Origin: Endocalyx cinctus
Lineage: Eukaryota > Ascomycota > Sordariomycetes > Amphisphaeriales > Apiosporaceae
DNA: 64,000 bases
Direction of reading: 5' to 3'
Assembly (NCBI GenBank): GCA_001600455.1
Contig: BCKC01000001.1
Coordinates: forward strand, 620,001 to 684,000
The translations under genes and the position numbers were made by a program. This document shows positions 12,491 to 25,433 of this stretch, piece by piece (the stretch's first letter is position 1; every line of letters begins with the position of its first letter). Below the pieces are notes generated by a model. It had not been told where the DNA came from, ran no database searches, and saw only the letters and a list, made by a program, of their open reading frames with translations.

Positions 12491-15400
12491 CAAGCAAAGA
12501 AAAGATAGTATGTATGTAGAAAAAAAAATTAATGACTAGGGTTGCTGCCGAATGCCTGTTTGATGGGCAGGACGTTATTAGATGAGACAAGATCACGATA
12601 ATTTTTATGCTGGATGGGGATCGGTGATAGCATGGGGGGGGCAAGGGAAAGGGAAGGGGGAAGGGATCAATGCCGCCTCACTGAACTTTGACTGATTCTT
12701 CTAAAGCGGAAATAATGCCCGCAGAAAACAACCTGACCACTGCCACATTGGTACGTTACCACTACACTAGAAAAGAGGATCCCCACGGAACCCATGCAAC
12801 GATCTACGCCTGGGCTTGACAGGCAAGGCAGGCAAGGCAGGCAAGGCCAAGCAGAAGGGCACCCCTACCAGATCGCATCAAAAGGTGCGGGATGGTGGTA
12901 GTATCGTGACTAACGATCGAGTGGTTTGGAGTTCTTGACGATTTGACTGACATAGATTATCTTCTTGCTTCATTCTCGTCTGATTTTCATGCCGTTAATT
13001 TCAAAAGGTAATCTGACCTACTTACTTCAGTCGTACAAGACAATTTGTGGCGTGACAAGGGGGGGGTTAGGGAAGGATGTGTGTGTGTATGGTGGCTACC
13101 TGATTGAAAGACGTCGGTGGATGCGGGCGCGGAGTTGAGTTTGAAGCGCGAAGACACGAAACATGATGTTACTATCCAAGAGAGAGAACGTAATTCGTAT
13201 ATCCTGTCTCCCTTTTTCTTCTCCCTCGTGGGTTTCTCTGCTCTCTTGGTCCCCTCTCTCACACACACTCACTCTCTCTTTGTTTTTTTTCCCCCCTTTC
13301 ACCCTAAACTACGTGAAACTTACTTAGTATGTATGTATGTATATGCCGTGATGCTGTTGGCTTGACTTTAATATAGTAATACAGTAGTAACGTATGAGGC
13401 AAGTGGCTAACAGCTATAACTCAGAAGATTTTGACATCATTTAGTAGGCCGTCGTTTTCCCCCACGATCTTCACATAGCTACACATAGCTACATATACCT
13501 ATACATACCTATACGCACTTACATAGCTACCGTACCTACACATATTTACTTACGACAAGGTCAAATGGTAGGCGTAGGCGTAGTCTATTGAATGCAACTA
13601 AAAAAGGTTGGCTTACCCAAGAAGAACTAGCGAACCCCCGCCGGAAGGTTCCCTAGTGGGCGCCCGTTCGAGGGTCGTCGCATGTAGCCAGCCTCGTAAA
13701 ACCTCGTACAACCTTTTAAAGAGGTCTTACACTTAGGCGGCTCAACAAAAACAAGAAAAAAGAATTCGTATAAAATTATAGTATATAGAAATCAACACTG
13801 GGGTAATGGTACTAAGACTACTACTATATATGCAAGCCCACAACGTATTTAGTAAAGAAAACTATCTCTACTTTCGAGGTATCGTAACGAGAGAAGAAAG
13901 GAGGTAGGTAATGAAGAGAAAGAAAAAAAACACAACTATCACCCAAGCTAAAGTTTCTCCGTCTTCACGAATTTCGTTAAAAAAGAAGCAGAAGCGTTAC
14001 GCCTCAGTTGTACCATCATGTATCCCCGGTGCAGCTGCGGAGAAAAAAATTGATTAAGGACAGTTAACGAATGTTACCCACCCCTTTATTTATTTTTTTC
14101 AAAACATCACCCCTTCTTGTTTAACTTACAGACGCTATGAAAAAACATACGTATATACAGTACTACTGTAAGATTCCAGGATCTTATCCTATCCCATGTT
14201 GTAGTATACATACATATGTAGTAGTGTACGGAGTAGTGTAGTATATATGTATACTTAAAAACCAAAAACCCCACTAAGACTCCTCCCCCCTCCCAAATCC
14301 CTCCCCCACCCCCACTCCCCCAGACTCTTCTTCCTGTCACGATATCACACCAATGCGTGTGAAAGTGAGTTATTATAGTTCTATACTAATGTAGTATAAG
14401 TATAGACGATAGACGATAAGACGTCTCTTTGCTAGTGTGATGTAGGCGTTAAGCATGGGGGAGGAAGAAGAAGCGGGCTTTTTCATCGTCTTTTTATTTT
14501 GACGTGACAGCGGAGATAAAAGCAAAAAAGGGTAAAAAAAAAAAACACAAAAAGGACACCAGAGTCTAATTTGTAAGGAGAATCACGCATAGTTTATATC
14601 ACACTAAGGTTACGTCTGTCTGTAGAGTCAGTCACACACAGAGATATATACTACACTACAGTAGTATACATACATACATATCCATAAACATACATACATA
14701 CATCTTGTCACTTCTCATTGTCTAACTCGTGCACGGATGAAGGGATCGTTTTCCGATTTATAATATAGTACTGCCATCCGTCAGCAGCGGGTAGCTGAGA
14801 CAGGTTCTCTCAGTTTCACAGCGTCAAACGGCTCTCTCACTCACTCTCACACATATTCTCTATACTACATATAGCATATACATAATAACATGGGATTTTC
14901 ATCATATGGGGCTTGAATTTTTGATTACTGATATTACAATGGTGTACATATTACATAGTGTACACGCACACTTACATAAATAACCCCTTGCAGCTCATCA
15001 TCATCTCCTCCACTCCACTGCTTTTCAAGCCACGAAAGCAACATGAGATATATAGTATAGGTATACTATCTTAGATTTATATTGCTATGCAGGTGATACG
15101 ATGGTCATGTATGATCAAGATGGTGGCTGGATTCACTTCTGGGATTAACTTTTTTTTTTTTTTTTTTTTTTCGAAAGGGTACGTACTTCTTGATACTGTA
15201 TGGAGTTACAGGCAAGGGGGGCTGGAAGGGGTTCGAAGTACGTGTAAGACAAAAAAAAACATGGGATAGGGATTACAAAAAAAAAAGGAATTTCTTTCTG
15301 TCACTTCAGATCCTACATCCTACACACGTAATACCCCCGGCGCGCGCGTTGGGCATCAAGAAGGGATGTTTCAACTTCTTCAGCTTCAAGTGAGTAATGC

Positions 15401-18400
15401 TTAAGATATTAAACGGTTTTTTTTCTTCTTCTCTCTTCCTTAATTTACAACTTCCTTATCTATATTTTCCCATGTTTTTTTCTATCCTATTTTCCCCAAC
15501 CCAACGAACATGGGATAGAGTGAGAGGAGAAAAAAAAGGTGGGTAAGAAAGAGAAGACTCGTCACATTTTCTCTCCTTCCTCCAAAGGTAAACTGGATCA
15601 GCTAAGCCCAAAATCCCCCGACGCATTGTAACTCTCACAAACAAATTGTACGAAATAGGTTCAGATCGCGAAAACGAGCGAAAACGAGCGAAAAGAGAGA
15701 CATCAGAGTCCAGAAAAATAAAATAAACATCAGATCTTTTGAGAAAATAAAAAGTAGGTTTGTAACAACATGTAGATTAGATTAGTGTTCATGGAGAAAC
15801 GAAGAATTAAAAAACCCCGAAAGTCACGTACTCGGATATGCATGCGGGACTGCATGTAATAGTAATGGGTTAGTATACCTCCCTTATACTAGTATATTAG
15901 TATATATACATATATACATACTGTTTATGTAGCCATCATTAAGAAAAAATATCCCTTTTTTTTTTTTTTTAGTGAGGTCAATTTCAGGTAAGCGATCGAT
16001 AGACCAAAAAAGATTCGAAAAAAGTTGAAGGTTGAAAGGTTACGGCACTTCCAAGGATGGCTCGGGCCGTATAGAAGCACCCCTTGCATTGGCCTATCAT
16101 TCATATTTTTCATCTATACTATTTACTTAACTGTGTATATACTACTTTTTTTTATTTACTTGGTGGATGGTGTTCACGATATGTGTGTGTGTTTTTTATG
16201 TCATTCTCATGTTTGAGGTCCCGATCCCAGACGACCGCTTTCCGCACCTACATGTAGGTTTAAAGTATCTCCAAGCGAAGAATATATCGTATAAATATAA
16301 GTCCTAGCGGTAACGTAATCGAAGAAGCAGGTTAATCATCGATTATACATATATTAAACCTAGTAGTGTATATATCTCCTCTCATATATCGCCTCAGCCG
16401 CCGTGACGATCTGAGCGTTTAACTAAAAAAACCCTGACCCGAGAGAGAGAGAGAGAAACAAGGGATCTAGACACGAGGACGGGAAGAAAAGAAATTGTAA
16501 CAGTTATCCATTTTCCGGTCGGCAGCCACACGTTCGAGACCTGATCTGACAAGACATGATGAGATCTTGCCATGATTATTTTTTGCTAGTATAGTTATGC
16601 GCGCCTTTTTCAAATCTAAAACGATGACGATGACGATGTTGATGACAATCTAAATCAACCTACGCCATATCTCTAGATTCATCGCGGCAACATCCGTAAC
16701 GGAATAAACCATATGTACATACTATACACAGAATCCGGGACATGACGTTGTTTTTTTTCTCTCTCTCTTAACATACTTCTAAATATATTCCGACTATTTG
16801 GTGGTTATACGCAGTTTTCTTTTTCAAACATCGCATTTCACTAAGGCGGTTAACACGTTAGCTTTTAACCTCCGGTGTCTCGAGAGATATGTTGTATCTG
16901 TGTAACTATCAAAAAACTTCCGTGCAAAAGAAAGGAAGCAAGGGAAAAAAAAAAAAGTCTTGACCTGGCTAATGTAAGGAACGGGACGGGACGAAAAAAC
17001 ACAAAACAAAAGGAGAGTAGCAGAAAAAGGTAAGAGATCTACTCCCATTTTGGGATGCCGCGTGGGTTGAACCAAGATTTAATACCGACTCACAGACATT
17101 TTCGTTTATTATACATACTCGTACATAATACATATATACATACGTACATAGTATATACGTATATACATTCATTCCATTTGAGATTTTCCAATCAAACCTA
17201 CACTACTCACATCACATAGCGGGATAAGTAAAACCCGATGGAGGGGAAACGAGAAAAGGGGAAGAGAGAAAAAAAAAAAAAGAGGGCGTCATGCAACTCA
17301 CCTTCTACCCGTTCTCGCCTCGCAGGTTTTTTTTTTTAGGAGAGAAAGAAAAAAAAAAAAAAAAGAGAGCGAGTCGCCGCATACCCTGCACGCACGCACG
17401 CACGTAATTACCGCCGACGCCGCCGGCGCTGCTCTCTGCTTTGCTCTCTGCTCTGCTTGTTTTTTGTGGTCCTAGTCCCCTTTCCGCCTTTCAAATGAGG
17501 AGAAATGTTTTCTTGGGGGGAATTGAGAGAGAGAGAGAGAGAGAAAGAAAGAGAGAGGGGAAAAAAATACAACCGCTCGCCACCTTGTTTTCTGTTACCT
17601 GAACTGAACTGAACTGAACTGAACTGATTTGATTTGATTTGACTGATATGCGGTGGCTTGACAGAAAAAGGGTGTAAAAAATATAGATATACTATATACT
17701 ATGTATATATATATGTTGAGTAACCTGAGATCTTGCAGTGCGGAATCTCGCAGGGCCGGTTCCCCGGCGTGTCATCGTCCTCCATCGGGAATGATTTTGT
17801 AGGTATATATGTAGTATATTTTTTTTACGTGTAATTCTCTTTTACCTGAGATACGCCCCCCCCTCCTCCTACTTCTCTTCCCCCTCCCTTTTACTTAGGT
17901 ACTCTTTACCCCAATATACAAACTACTTATTTTTTTTTTCTCCTCCTCCTCGCCTCCAAAAACAATTCTAATTATCGGAACTCTCTGCGTAAGATAGTCG
18001 TATATACACTACAATATAATATACAGAAGAATACTAATGCTTGCGCTAACTACCGGCACTTTTGTAAAACTCCCCGGAAGCTAAGTAATGGATGGCCCTT
18101 AGCCGCTTTTTTTTTTTTTTTTTTTTTCTCTCGTACTCGAAAAGAATAAGAAGATACTGATAATTAATAGTAATAAGATACACTTTATATAAATATATAT
18201 CTCTTGGAAAGTCAAGGGTAGAATAGTAGAATAATATAACTCTTTACCGTTTAGCGTATCCATGTCAAGCTGAATAGGGTAATAAAATGTCTATGAGTAA
18301 GAGGACGTAGATGTAATGTAGTCAAAATAATCATTTCCGCTCTCCGCTCTCCTGTCTCCTGTTTTACGTAGTAAACTGTTTCGTTACGTGATTGATTTTT

Positions 18401-20069
18401 ATCTTATTCATTATTGTTTTTTTTTTTGGGGGGGGGGGGGGATAGTTTTTTTTCTTCCTTCTAGAAGGGAAAAGAAATGAAAAAAAAAAAAAGTGAGGAG
18501 GAATGACTACTAGGGGGGACCCGGAACAGACCCTGGATAGCTATGTACAAGTAAGAATGTATACTACGTGATATGTGCGATAAACATAAACATGGGAAAA
18601 ATAAAACACCAATCAATAAAAAACCATAGTCGCAGTTACATTTGCCTTGTAGGAAAGCTGCATAAGAGAAAAATGGATGGAAGACCCGTGATCCCCGTGA
18701 TCTTAAACCCTGGCAACCGATCCTAACTAATCCTCTTTTTTTTTATTCCTTGTTTCCCTTTTACACTACTACTACCCTTCCCCTTGTTCCCTTTTTTTTT
18801 TAATCATATTTTTTTTTGTTCTGTTTTCTATCGTAGTATCGAAAGATATACATAGAAACCGGGTGGTTGCACTTTTGAGCCCTGCACCCTTACCCTTATA
18901 TCATTATTTTTTTTTTTTAACCCGTTCTCGCAAGCTTTACCTTTGGTGTCCAATAGATCTAAGATTTTAAGGGCAAATTTACCTTGATTCCTCATTCCAC
19001 AAAAAAAGCAAAGGGGAAGAGTAAAAGTGAAATCGTGGGTTAAATACCATGGATTAATTACTTAATCATTCACATTTGAAATGACTTCGTTTCGACCGGG
19101 GGGGCACTATTAGTCAATAGGTACGTAACTATATACTACTATGTACAGATATACTACTGTTACGCCTCACTTGGACCCTTAACGTGATAGACGGTTACAC
19201 ATGCTAAAGACTAATAGTAGCCGATAACCCAAGGCAAGGCAGACATAGATACGTAGAAATGGGCTGGCCTTCGTCTTCTCCATTGGTAGATATCGCACTT
19301 TGGCGGTCACGTACATCATCGTTTACTCCCTTGTAATTTCAAAAAACAAAAAAAGTCAATGTCACTAAAGCGATTGTGAAAAAAAAAATGAATCTAGATT
19401 TTCCATCTTTTTGGTCATATATCATTCGGGATCGAAGGTGGATCTGTCGGGGTTTGTATTCTACATACATAGTATACATGCGGATACCTTACCGGAACAG
19501 GCACGATGCTGCTGAGGAGAAGGATTATAAGCGGGGAATACACTGTTTTTTTTTTCTCTTTCTTGAACCATCTTCATTTTACTTATCCCGTCAAACGCCC
19601 GACCTCGCTTCTTTGCTGATGAGGATCAACATGTATCGTCACATGTATCAAAGGCGATAACAAGCCGTTTCCCATAGTAACCCCTCTTTGAAGACGCATA
19701 GTGCGAATATCTCCCTCCCCTTTTCTTTGCCACGCACCATTGAATAGGACCTGTTTGAGCCGCGTGATACGTTTTGGATCCACACATAAACATACATGAA
19801 AGTCTGCTCACCGTGCCGGGATCGAAGCTATCAAGTGTTTGTTTCTATAACCTGCAAAGCGGACTGCGCGCCACGTTAACCTCCTCCGGAGTACCCCTTC
19901 CTAGGCGAATGCGAATTTGGTCCGCAGCACGGAGTTTCTAACGCGTAATATGACGTAGTAGATCTACTTTGCTTGATCAAGCTTCCGTAGTCCGACAGTA
20001 GTTAACTTCTTCATTGACCGCGTAGCTGCGGTCCGGTAGAGACGAGTGCGTGAAGGCATCTCCTCGCCC
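12491..20069. other. Gene desert, part 2: downstream of SF3B4
   Basis: 7.6 kb without a supportable gene. It holds microsatellites and homopolymers: a GGCAA-type repeat at about 12819-12848, CATA repeats at about 14664-14702, (GAACT)n grading into (GATTT)n at 17601-17640, a G run at 18428-18441 and several T runs of 15-20. Short open frames show no domains and mostly translate the repeats. The right end carries the 3' UTR of SF3B4. No RNA gene was recognised. Confidence 0.5.
17601..17645. repeat. Compound pentamer repeat (GAACT)n-(GATTT)n
   Basis: Five copies of GAACT are followed directly by about three copies of GATTT. The two units share the GA..T frame, so the second may derive from the first by point change and re-expansion. 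It lies in the gene desert. Confidence 0.85.
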
Positions 20070-21238
20070 TCAACGCCCGTAGCCTGGGGTGAAACCTGGC
20101 GGAGGGGGCGGAGCTACATTACCCGGTGGCCCGAAGCCAGGAGGCGGAATCGGTCCCCGGAAACCGCCCGGATGGAAATCCGCAGGGCTTCCGTAGCCGC
20201 CTTGCGCGGGAGGAGGCCGCGCTGGCAAGCCGGAAGGAGCTGGCGGCAACGGATTTGACCTTCCCATACCAGGGTGCGGTGGGCCTCCGTTCGGCATGAA
20301 CTGCGGAGGGGGCGGTCCACGATGGGCCGCATGCGGAGGTGCGAAGCCGACTGGCCTCGGGGGAGGACCTCCAGCTGACATGGAAGGATCGAATCCACCG
20401 GTAGCCATGACGGGCGGCGCAACAGCCACGGGGGGAGGTGCCGCTTGACCTGGCGTCTGTAGCAGAGCAGGAGGCATAGGCTGGGTTTCGATGGTAACGT
20501 TGTGTTTCTTCGCCTGGGCGGCGAGCATTCGTTCGGCTTCGTCTCCGTGTCGTTCGCCCTTGCCGTCCTTCTTGTAAGCGTATTGGACGCTGACGTCTTT
20601 GTTCATCAGATATTGGCCATTCATGTTGTTGATAGCATCATCACTAGCCTCGAAGCTGCTGTAGCTGACGAAACCGTATCCCTTGCTCAGGCCGTTGTCG
20701 TCTCGAGCTACCTTGGGCGGAGCGATGAGAGTACCGAATCTGCTAAAGGTGTCGTAGAGGACCTTCTCGTCGACCATGGGATCCAAGTTGCCTATGAATA
20801 GCTCGGCGCCGATTTCGAGAGGTTTCTGCTTGTCGGCGGATGCTTTATTTACACGAAGAGCTTTTCCGTATAGCCGGATACCGTTCATGATCTTGGCGGC
20901 ATAGTCGGCGTCAATCTCTCCGTTGAACTCGACGAACCCGAAGCCTTGGTGCGACTGGGTGACGCGATCTTTGGGCAAATGTACGTTCACGACAGGCCCT
21001 GCTTGAACCATCAGCTCCCATATCAGGGCATCGGTGGCACGTTCATCAATATTGCCCACATAGACGGTGGCTTCTTTATCTTGTTCCCTAAATTTATTTA
21101 TATTTACAGTTAGTTATTGTATACGTCGCGCTGGGATAGCTCTTTTCGTTTGCTAGGTATTTAGTTTTTTTATTTTTCAAAAGCATAAAAAGAAACATAA
21201 GAAAATAATATGACATACCAATGCTTTGCGCCCGACAT
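20070..21238 (-). CDS. HSH49: Splicing factor 3b subunit 4 (SAP49 / Hsh49)
   Basis: Component of the SF3b part of U2 snRNP. It contacts pre-mRNA just upstream of the branch site and the Cus1/SF3B2 subunit, in the nucleus. Exon 1 is only 20 nt (21238-21219) and encodes MSGAKH plus two bases; exon 2 is 21087-20070, giving 345 residues. The join restores [14 protein letters not shown], the conserved N-terminus of the family. RRM1 is about 14-90 (RNP2 VYVGNI, RNP1 GFGFVEF at 55-61) and RRM2 about 102-180 (RNP2 LFIGNL at 103-108, RNP1 KGYGFVSY at 142-149). From about 205 the protein is Pro/Gly-rich, as in metazoan SF3B4 and unlike the short yeast protein. It is divergent from TOM7. Confidence 0.96.
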
Positions 21239-21649
21239 ATTGATAAATTTCTCTGCCTGAATCGACAGATGATATTAGATATTATGTATTCTGGAGCTGT
21301 AGGAAACAAGAACGGATGTTGAACAGATAGATCGTCGCGATTCCAGCGCGGTTGGCTCTAAGTTGTTAGAGCTTTGAACTTTTTTTTTTCTGGGGCTAAA
21401 TAAAGATCGAGCTTTCCCTACAGGGACGTCACTCGGATAAAGTGTTATTCCTTGATAAGCTACTGTGGATCTTCCCGAACTTCTAATTCTTTCAAGGATT
21501 AACATTTTTTTAATATAGAGAAATAATACTCACATACAAAACGACCCATTTTGTGACGTTAAAACTTCGACGACTTAAGCGTACAACGACCTTCATCGTA
21601 CCCTCAGCAACTTTCACATTTCGTCAATCAATAAATTCTCAAAATCAAA
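21239..21649. promoter_or_regulatory. Shared divergent promoter region SF3B4 / TOM7
   Basis: 411 bp separate the start codons of two constitutive genes transcribed away from each other. No specific factor site was recognised. The compact spacing suggests a bidirectional promoter. Confidence 0.5.
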
Positions 21650-22080
21650 ATGTTTGCCCTCTCCGAGGAATCCAAGGTACGATGACCAACCAACAAGCAA
21701 ACAAGAACTAGGCACTCTTGTGTAATATCAACCACTATCGCATCGCTCATATCTAACATTATACAAAATAACAGGAGCGCATTGGAAAGCTCATCGAGGT
21801 TGGAAGAGTCGCCATGCACTAGTATGTTTCTCCCCTTGTTACCGTTTATGTGTGTTTAAGAAGTTGGGGAACGACTAACGATATCCGAACAGTGGCTACC
21901 TACCTCTAGTCCTCTATCTCGGCTACACTCAAAGCAACCCGAGACCTTCTATTATCCGGTACGTTTTTATTTATTTATTTAGGATCCATTCTCGCATACC
22001 CATCTTGCGTGTCAATGCTAGCGGTCGGTGTGCTAACTAGACCGAAACAAAAAAGACTTCTCTCACCTTTGGTCGGTTAG
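21650..22080 (+). CDS. TOM7: Mitochondrial outer-membrane import protein Tom7
   Basis: Small tail-anchored subunit of the TOM translocase, which modulates assembly and stability of the Tom40 channel. Four short exons, 21650-21676, 21775-21821, 21893-21958 and 22056-22080, join to 54 residues. The product opens [17 protein letters not shown] and continues [13 protein letters not shown], a single membrane segment at about 24-37. It then has the family's NPRPS turn and ends LLSPLVG, matching the LLSPL tail of fungal Tom7. The last acceptor was chosen at AG 22054-22055: a CTAAC branch sequence sits about 20 nt upstream and the result aligns without insertion. An AG at 22039-22040 is also in frame and would add five residues. 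Too small for most gene finders. Confidence 0.93.
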
Positions 22081-22842
22081 AAGATGATCTACGATGAATA
22101 CGCGGCTATACAGAGGGAAAGGCGATAAGGAAAAAGAAGAAGGAAAAAAAAAGAGATGATACGAAATAACTATTATCGAATGATGAGAGAACAAAACAAA
22201 GAACCAAAAGAAACATGTAATATTATATGGACGAGGGGGGCATTTCCCCGCCATTCACGAAAAAAACCGGCATGCATAATCGTATAAGTATCGTGTCCAG
22301 GACGTTCTTCTAAAGGGTCAGGGACGGCGTTGAATAGAAACTGCATCATCACGATCTTATGGAAGGAAGAGAAGGAGAGCTTCCTTAAAAAAAAAGCCAA
22401 AAAAAGATCATCATTGTATAGGATATAATGTGTAACAAAAAAGAATAAACACTGATACCACTCTTACATCTATGAAATCCATTTTATTTATAATGTGAAA
22501 TGTCGAGAAGCGTTGTAGACAATAAGAAATAAAACTCAATGACCATTAATTGAGTATGCTAACCTCAACTATCATCAGGTAAACTATCTCATTAAAATGC
22601 GGCTCTGCTCTCTAATTATCCTTCATCCGAGGCACTCCAGTGGAGAGATTGTGCGCCTCCTTACGAAAACATGATTCGAGTAACAGATCGATGTAATGAA
22701 TTCCGTTAGTTTTCCTGATTGCTGTAGTTGTTTTTCTCTTCTAATTATTCTTGTGCCCATACCTGGAGCCCGACCCACAATAACCCTTTAACATACATAG
22801 AAATGATACACAATGAGAACAATCCTAAACCTATAAATTCGG
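22081..22842. other. Convergent 3' spacer TOM7 / CBP80
   Basis: 762 bp between the stop codons of two converging genes, made of AT-rich 3' UTR-like sequence with A runs. I see no gene or RNA feature. Confidence 0.6.
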
Positions 22843-25433
22843 TTAGGAAGTAGTGGTGGTGGTGTTGCTGCTATTCTCAACGAGGAAAGCTTCCTCGATA
22901 GCGGATCTGCGCCTGAAAACCCTCAGCCAGCGTTCGCCCCATCTCTTAATGAGTTCCTCTCCCCCGTCTGCGCTGGAGGGATCCATCATCTGATCCTTGA
23001 TTCCCTGAGCCCAGGCGCCTAGCGCGTCGTCCATGCGCTTGAAGAGGTCGCGCATCGCCGCCACTTCTTCGTCGGGCGTGGAGACAGCACCTTCGCCCGA
23101 TAGGGTGCCGTTGCTGCTAACAACTTGTCGTAGACGACCGGTCACCTTGACCACCGTATTAAGGACAAGTTCGAAGACCCAGGATTTGCTTAGCGCCTGA
23201 CCATACGGACCTGCACGGTCGCTAACCAGTGCCCATTCGATCACGGCAGCCGGGGTGACGATGGAGTAATTCAGCAATTTCTCCACAATCGTAATGGCGA
23301 TACCTGGGTGGGCTGACCAGTACGTCATGACAGCCGTGATGATCTGTGCTCTCGCCGCTTCGGACGCTGCACCGGCATCTAGGAGCCTGTCTTTGGTCCG
23401 CTCGATACAAGCGAGGACATGCGATAATGACTTGGAGCCAACCCAGCAAACGGCAGTCATGAATACATCAGTACTGGTGACCAAAGGATCTATTGCCTGA
23501 TCGAGAGCTGCCGAGTGTATGCGGTCAATTACAGGTTGGATATCCTCCTCGGGTGCCTTGCGCTTAAGTAATGCCGCAAGTTCCTGTCCCTCGGCAGCGA
23601 ATGGAGTATCTGAGTCAGACAATCGCGTTAGTTTCGTCTTCCAGAGAGTTACGGAGCAAGTTTCTACTTACGTTCGTTATTATACTTGAATTCGGGAGTG
23701 TCCTGCTCTTTCTCAGGCCCAATCAAGGCTTGATACGGCTCAGGCAAGGTTCCCTTGATGCGCTGCGCGAAACTGAGACGGATTTCTTTATCTAAAGCGC
23801 CAACGATGAATGCCTTGCATGGATGCATATCAGGTAGTCTCACATCATCTACCCACTCGATCCATTTCCACATAAACCCGAAGTTGCTGAGATGGTGAGT
23901 GAACCAATCAAGGAATCGGTAACCAAGTTCTAGGTCCAGACGGTGTATATTTTGGTACGTGTACCGAATCGCTCTGCCGAGACTAGGGGCGATAGCTGCG
24001 GGAGCGATTTTACACGCCTCGGTCAATACAGCGTGATAGTAAACCAACTTGTGTTCGGGAACTGGAAGTAGGAACATCTGAGAGAACACGGCATCAACCG
24101 CGACATCTTCAGGTTTCCAGGTAGAACGGTCACCGTCGATGTCTCGTAGCCGATCAAAAGGCGTGGCTCTCTTGATGAAGGTGCCGGGGGCAAAGTAGCA
24201 ATCCACGTCTATGAGAAATCGTGCTGTGACATTACGGTTGAAGTCGAGGATATTGATGGTGTCCAGAAGAGAATCACGAATCAAGGACGACGCGATACTA
24301 CTGACGGGAGGAACCGATTCAATGTCTTGATTTATGTAAACCGAATAGTATATCTCCGGGAACAAGGGACGAGGCCCCGCAACGACCTTCTCGGGAATAG
24401 ATATGCTGGGCAGCGCATGTTTCTGCGCGTTGTCGAGCTTCTCTTGTTGCTCTATCTCTTTAAGAGGTAGATTCCAAGGTCTCGGCAAGCAGGATAGCTG
24501 CCAGCCAGTTGCTGCCTCGTTCTGAAGCTGTTTCTGGAGTAGGTTGATCAAACTCATATTCGCCGTCGGGCTCTCCGTGCCTGCCTCGGGGTGGTAAGGG
24601 TCGATCAAGACCTGTAAAGCGTGTGGCTCGGAAGCGATAATCTCCGTCTTATCCATAAGTTCGGCCGCCTTCTGCTGCGATTGCCCATTCGGGGCAGCTG
24701 CCATGATGTAAGGAATCGTAAGGAGAATGATTTTAACTAGCTCAGTTCCGATAGTCTGTCATCATAATGAGTTATTACACACGCGCAAGAGTAGAAATAG
24801 AAGGTAAAAAAAACAGTCGGTTAGCACTTACGTCGTCAGAGCTGGCGGTCTGTAAATCGCCCGCGCGATTGAAAAGCTCGTCTAGTAGGGGGAACAACCC
24901 ATCCTCTTCTAGAGCACTTTGCAAACAGGCGAGAAACTTGAGGTAGAGTTTTACGTCGCGCCATTCTCCTTCCCGTATCTTGTCCTCGGTCGCGGAGGCA
25001 ACTCGATTGAGAAGGTCGGTTAGGATAGCGGGCTTCAATGAATTGGCTACGAGAACAACGGCAGCGACGAAAGGAGTCTTGAGAGGTTGTTCAACAACCA
25101 TCTGAGGCACTAAGCTCAAAAAGCTCGAGCTCAATTCTTCATCTTCGTAGTTATCGGCGACGATGTGAGCAATGGATTGGACGTCCTCGTGATAATCTCG
25201 AACAGGGGACTCGGCAAGACTGAGTAGTTGTTTTCGTATGCGTACGGGAAGGGGGACGTCGTAACGTCGTCGCTGAGGTCGGCGATCGTATTCATTGTCG
25301 TCTGCTTTAAAAAAAAATGATATCAGTAAACAAAGTCAAAAGAAAGCTAGATAAAATATTATCGAATACCTCTAAAACGCCTCTTGCGATTGTTGTAGCC
25401 ACCACCATGATGTCGACGATCGGCCTCGGCCAT
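22843..25433 (-). CDS. CBP80: Nuclear cap-binding complex large subunit (CBP80 / NCBP1)
   Basis: Binds Cbp20 to form the complex that holds the 7-methylguanosine cap of nascent transcripts and acts in splicing, export and pioneer translation. Four exons, 25433-25370, 25304-24832, 24755-23672 and 23609-22843, join to 795 residues, the usual family size. The N-terminus has a basic RKRRFR stretch (about 16-21) that could serve as a nuclear signal, followed by VPLPVRIRKQLLSLAESPVRD. The MIF4G-type helical domain starts at about 70 with LSLVPQMVVEQPLKTPF and VAAVVLVANSLKPAI. Later helical repeats include the MIF4G-like region with ALGRAIRYTYQNI-type sequence and the family's TPFAAEGQELAALLKRKAPE stretch, which starts the last exon. 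All four exon joins keep frame. Both this gene and SF3B4 act in nuclear mRNA processing. Confidence 0.93.

Noticed and set aside
12134..12644. Ser-Phe-Leu repeat proteins across the AAAG array
   Set aside because: They are translations of the tetranucleotide repeat and run through the N gap.
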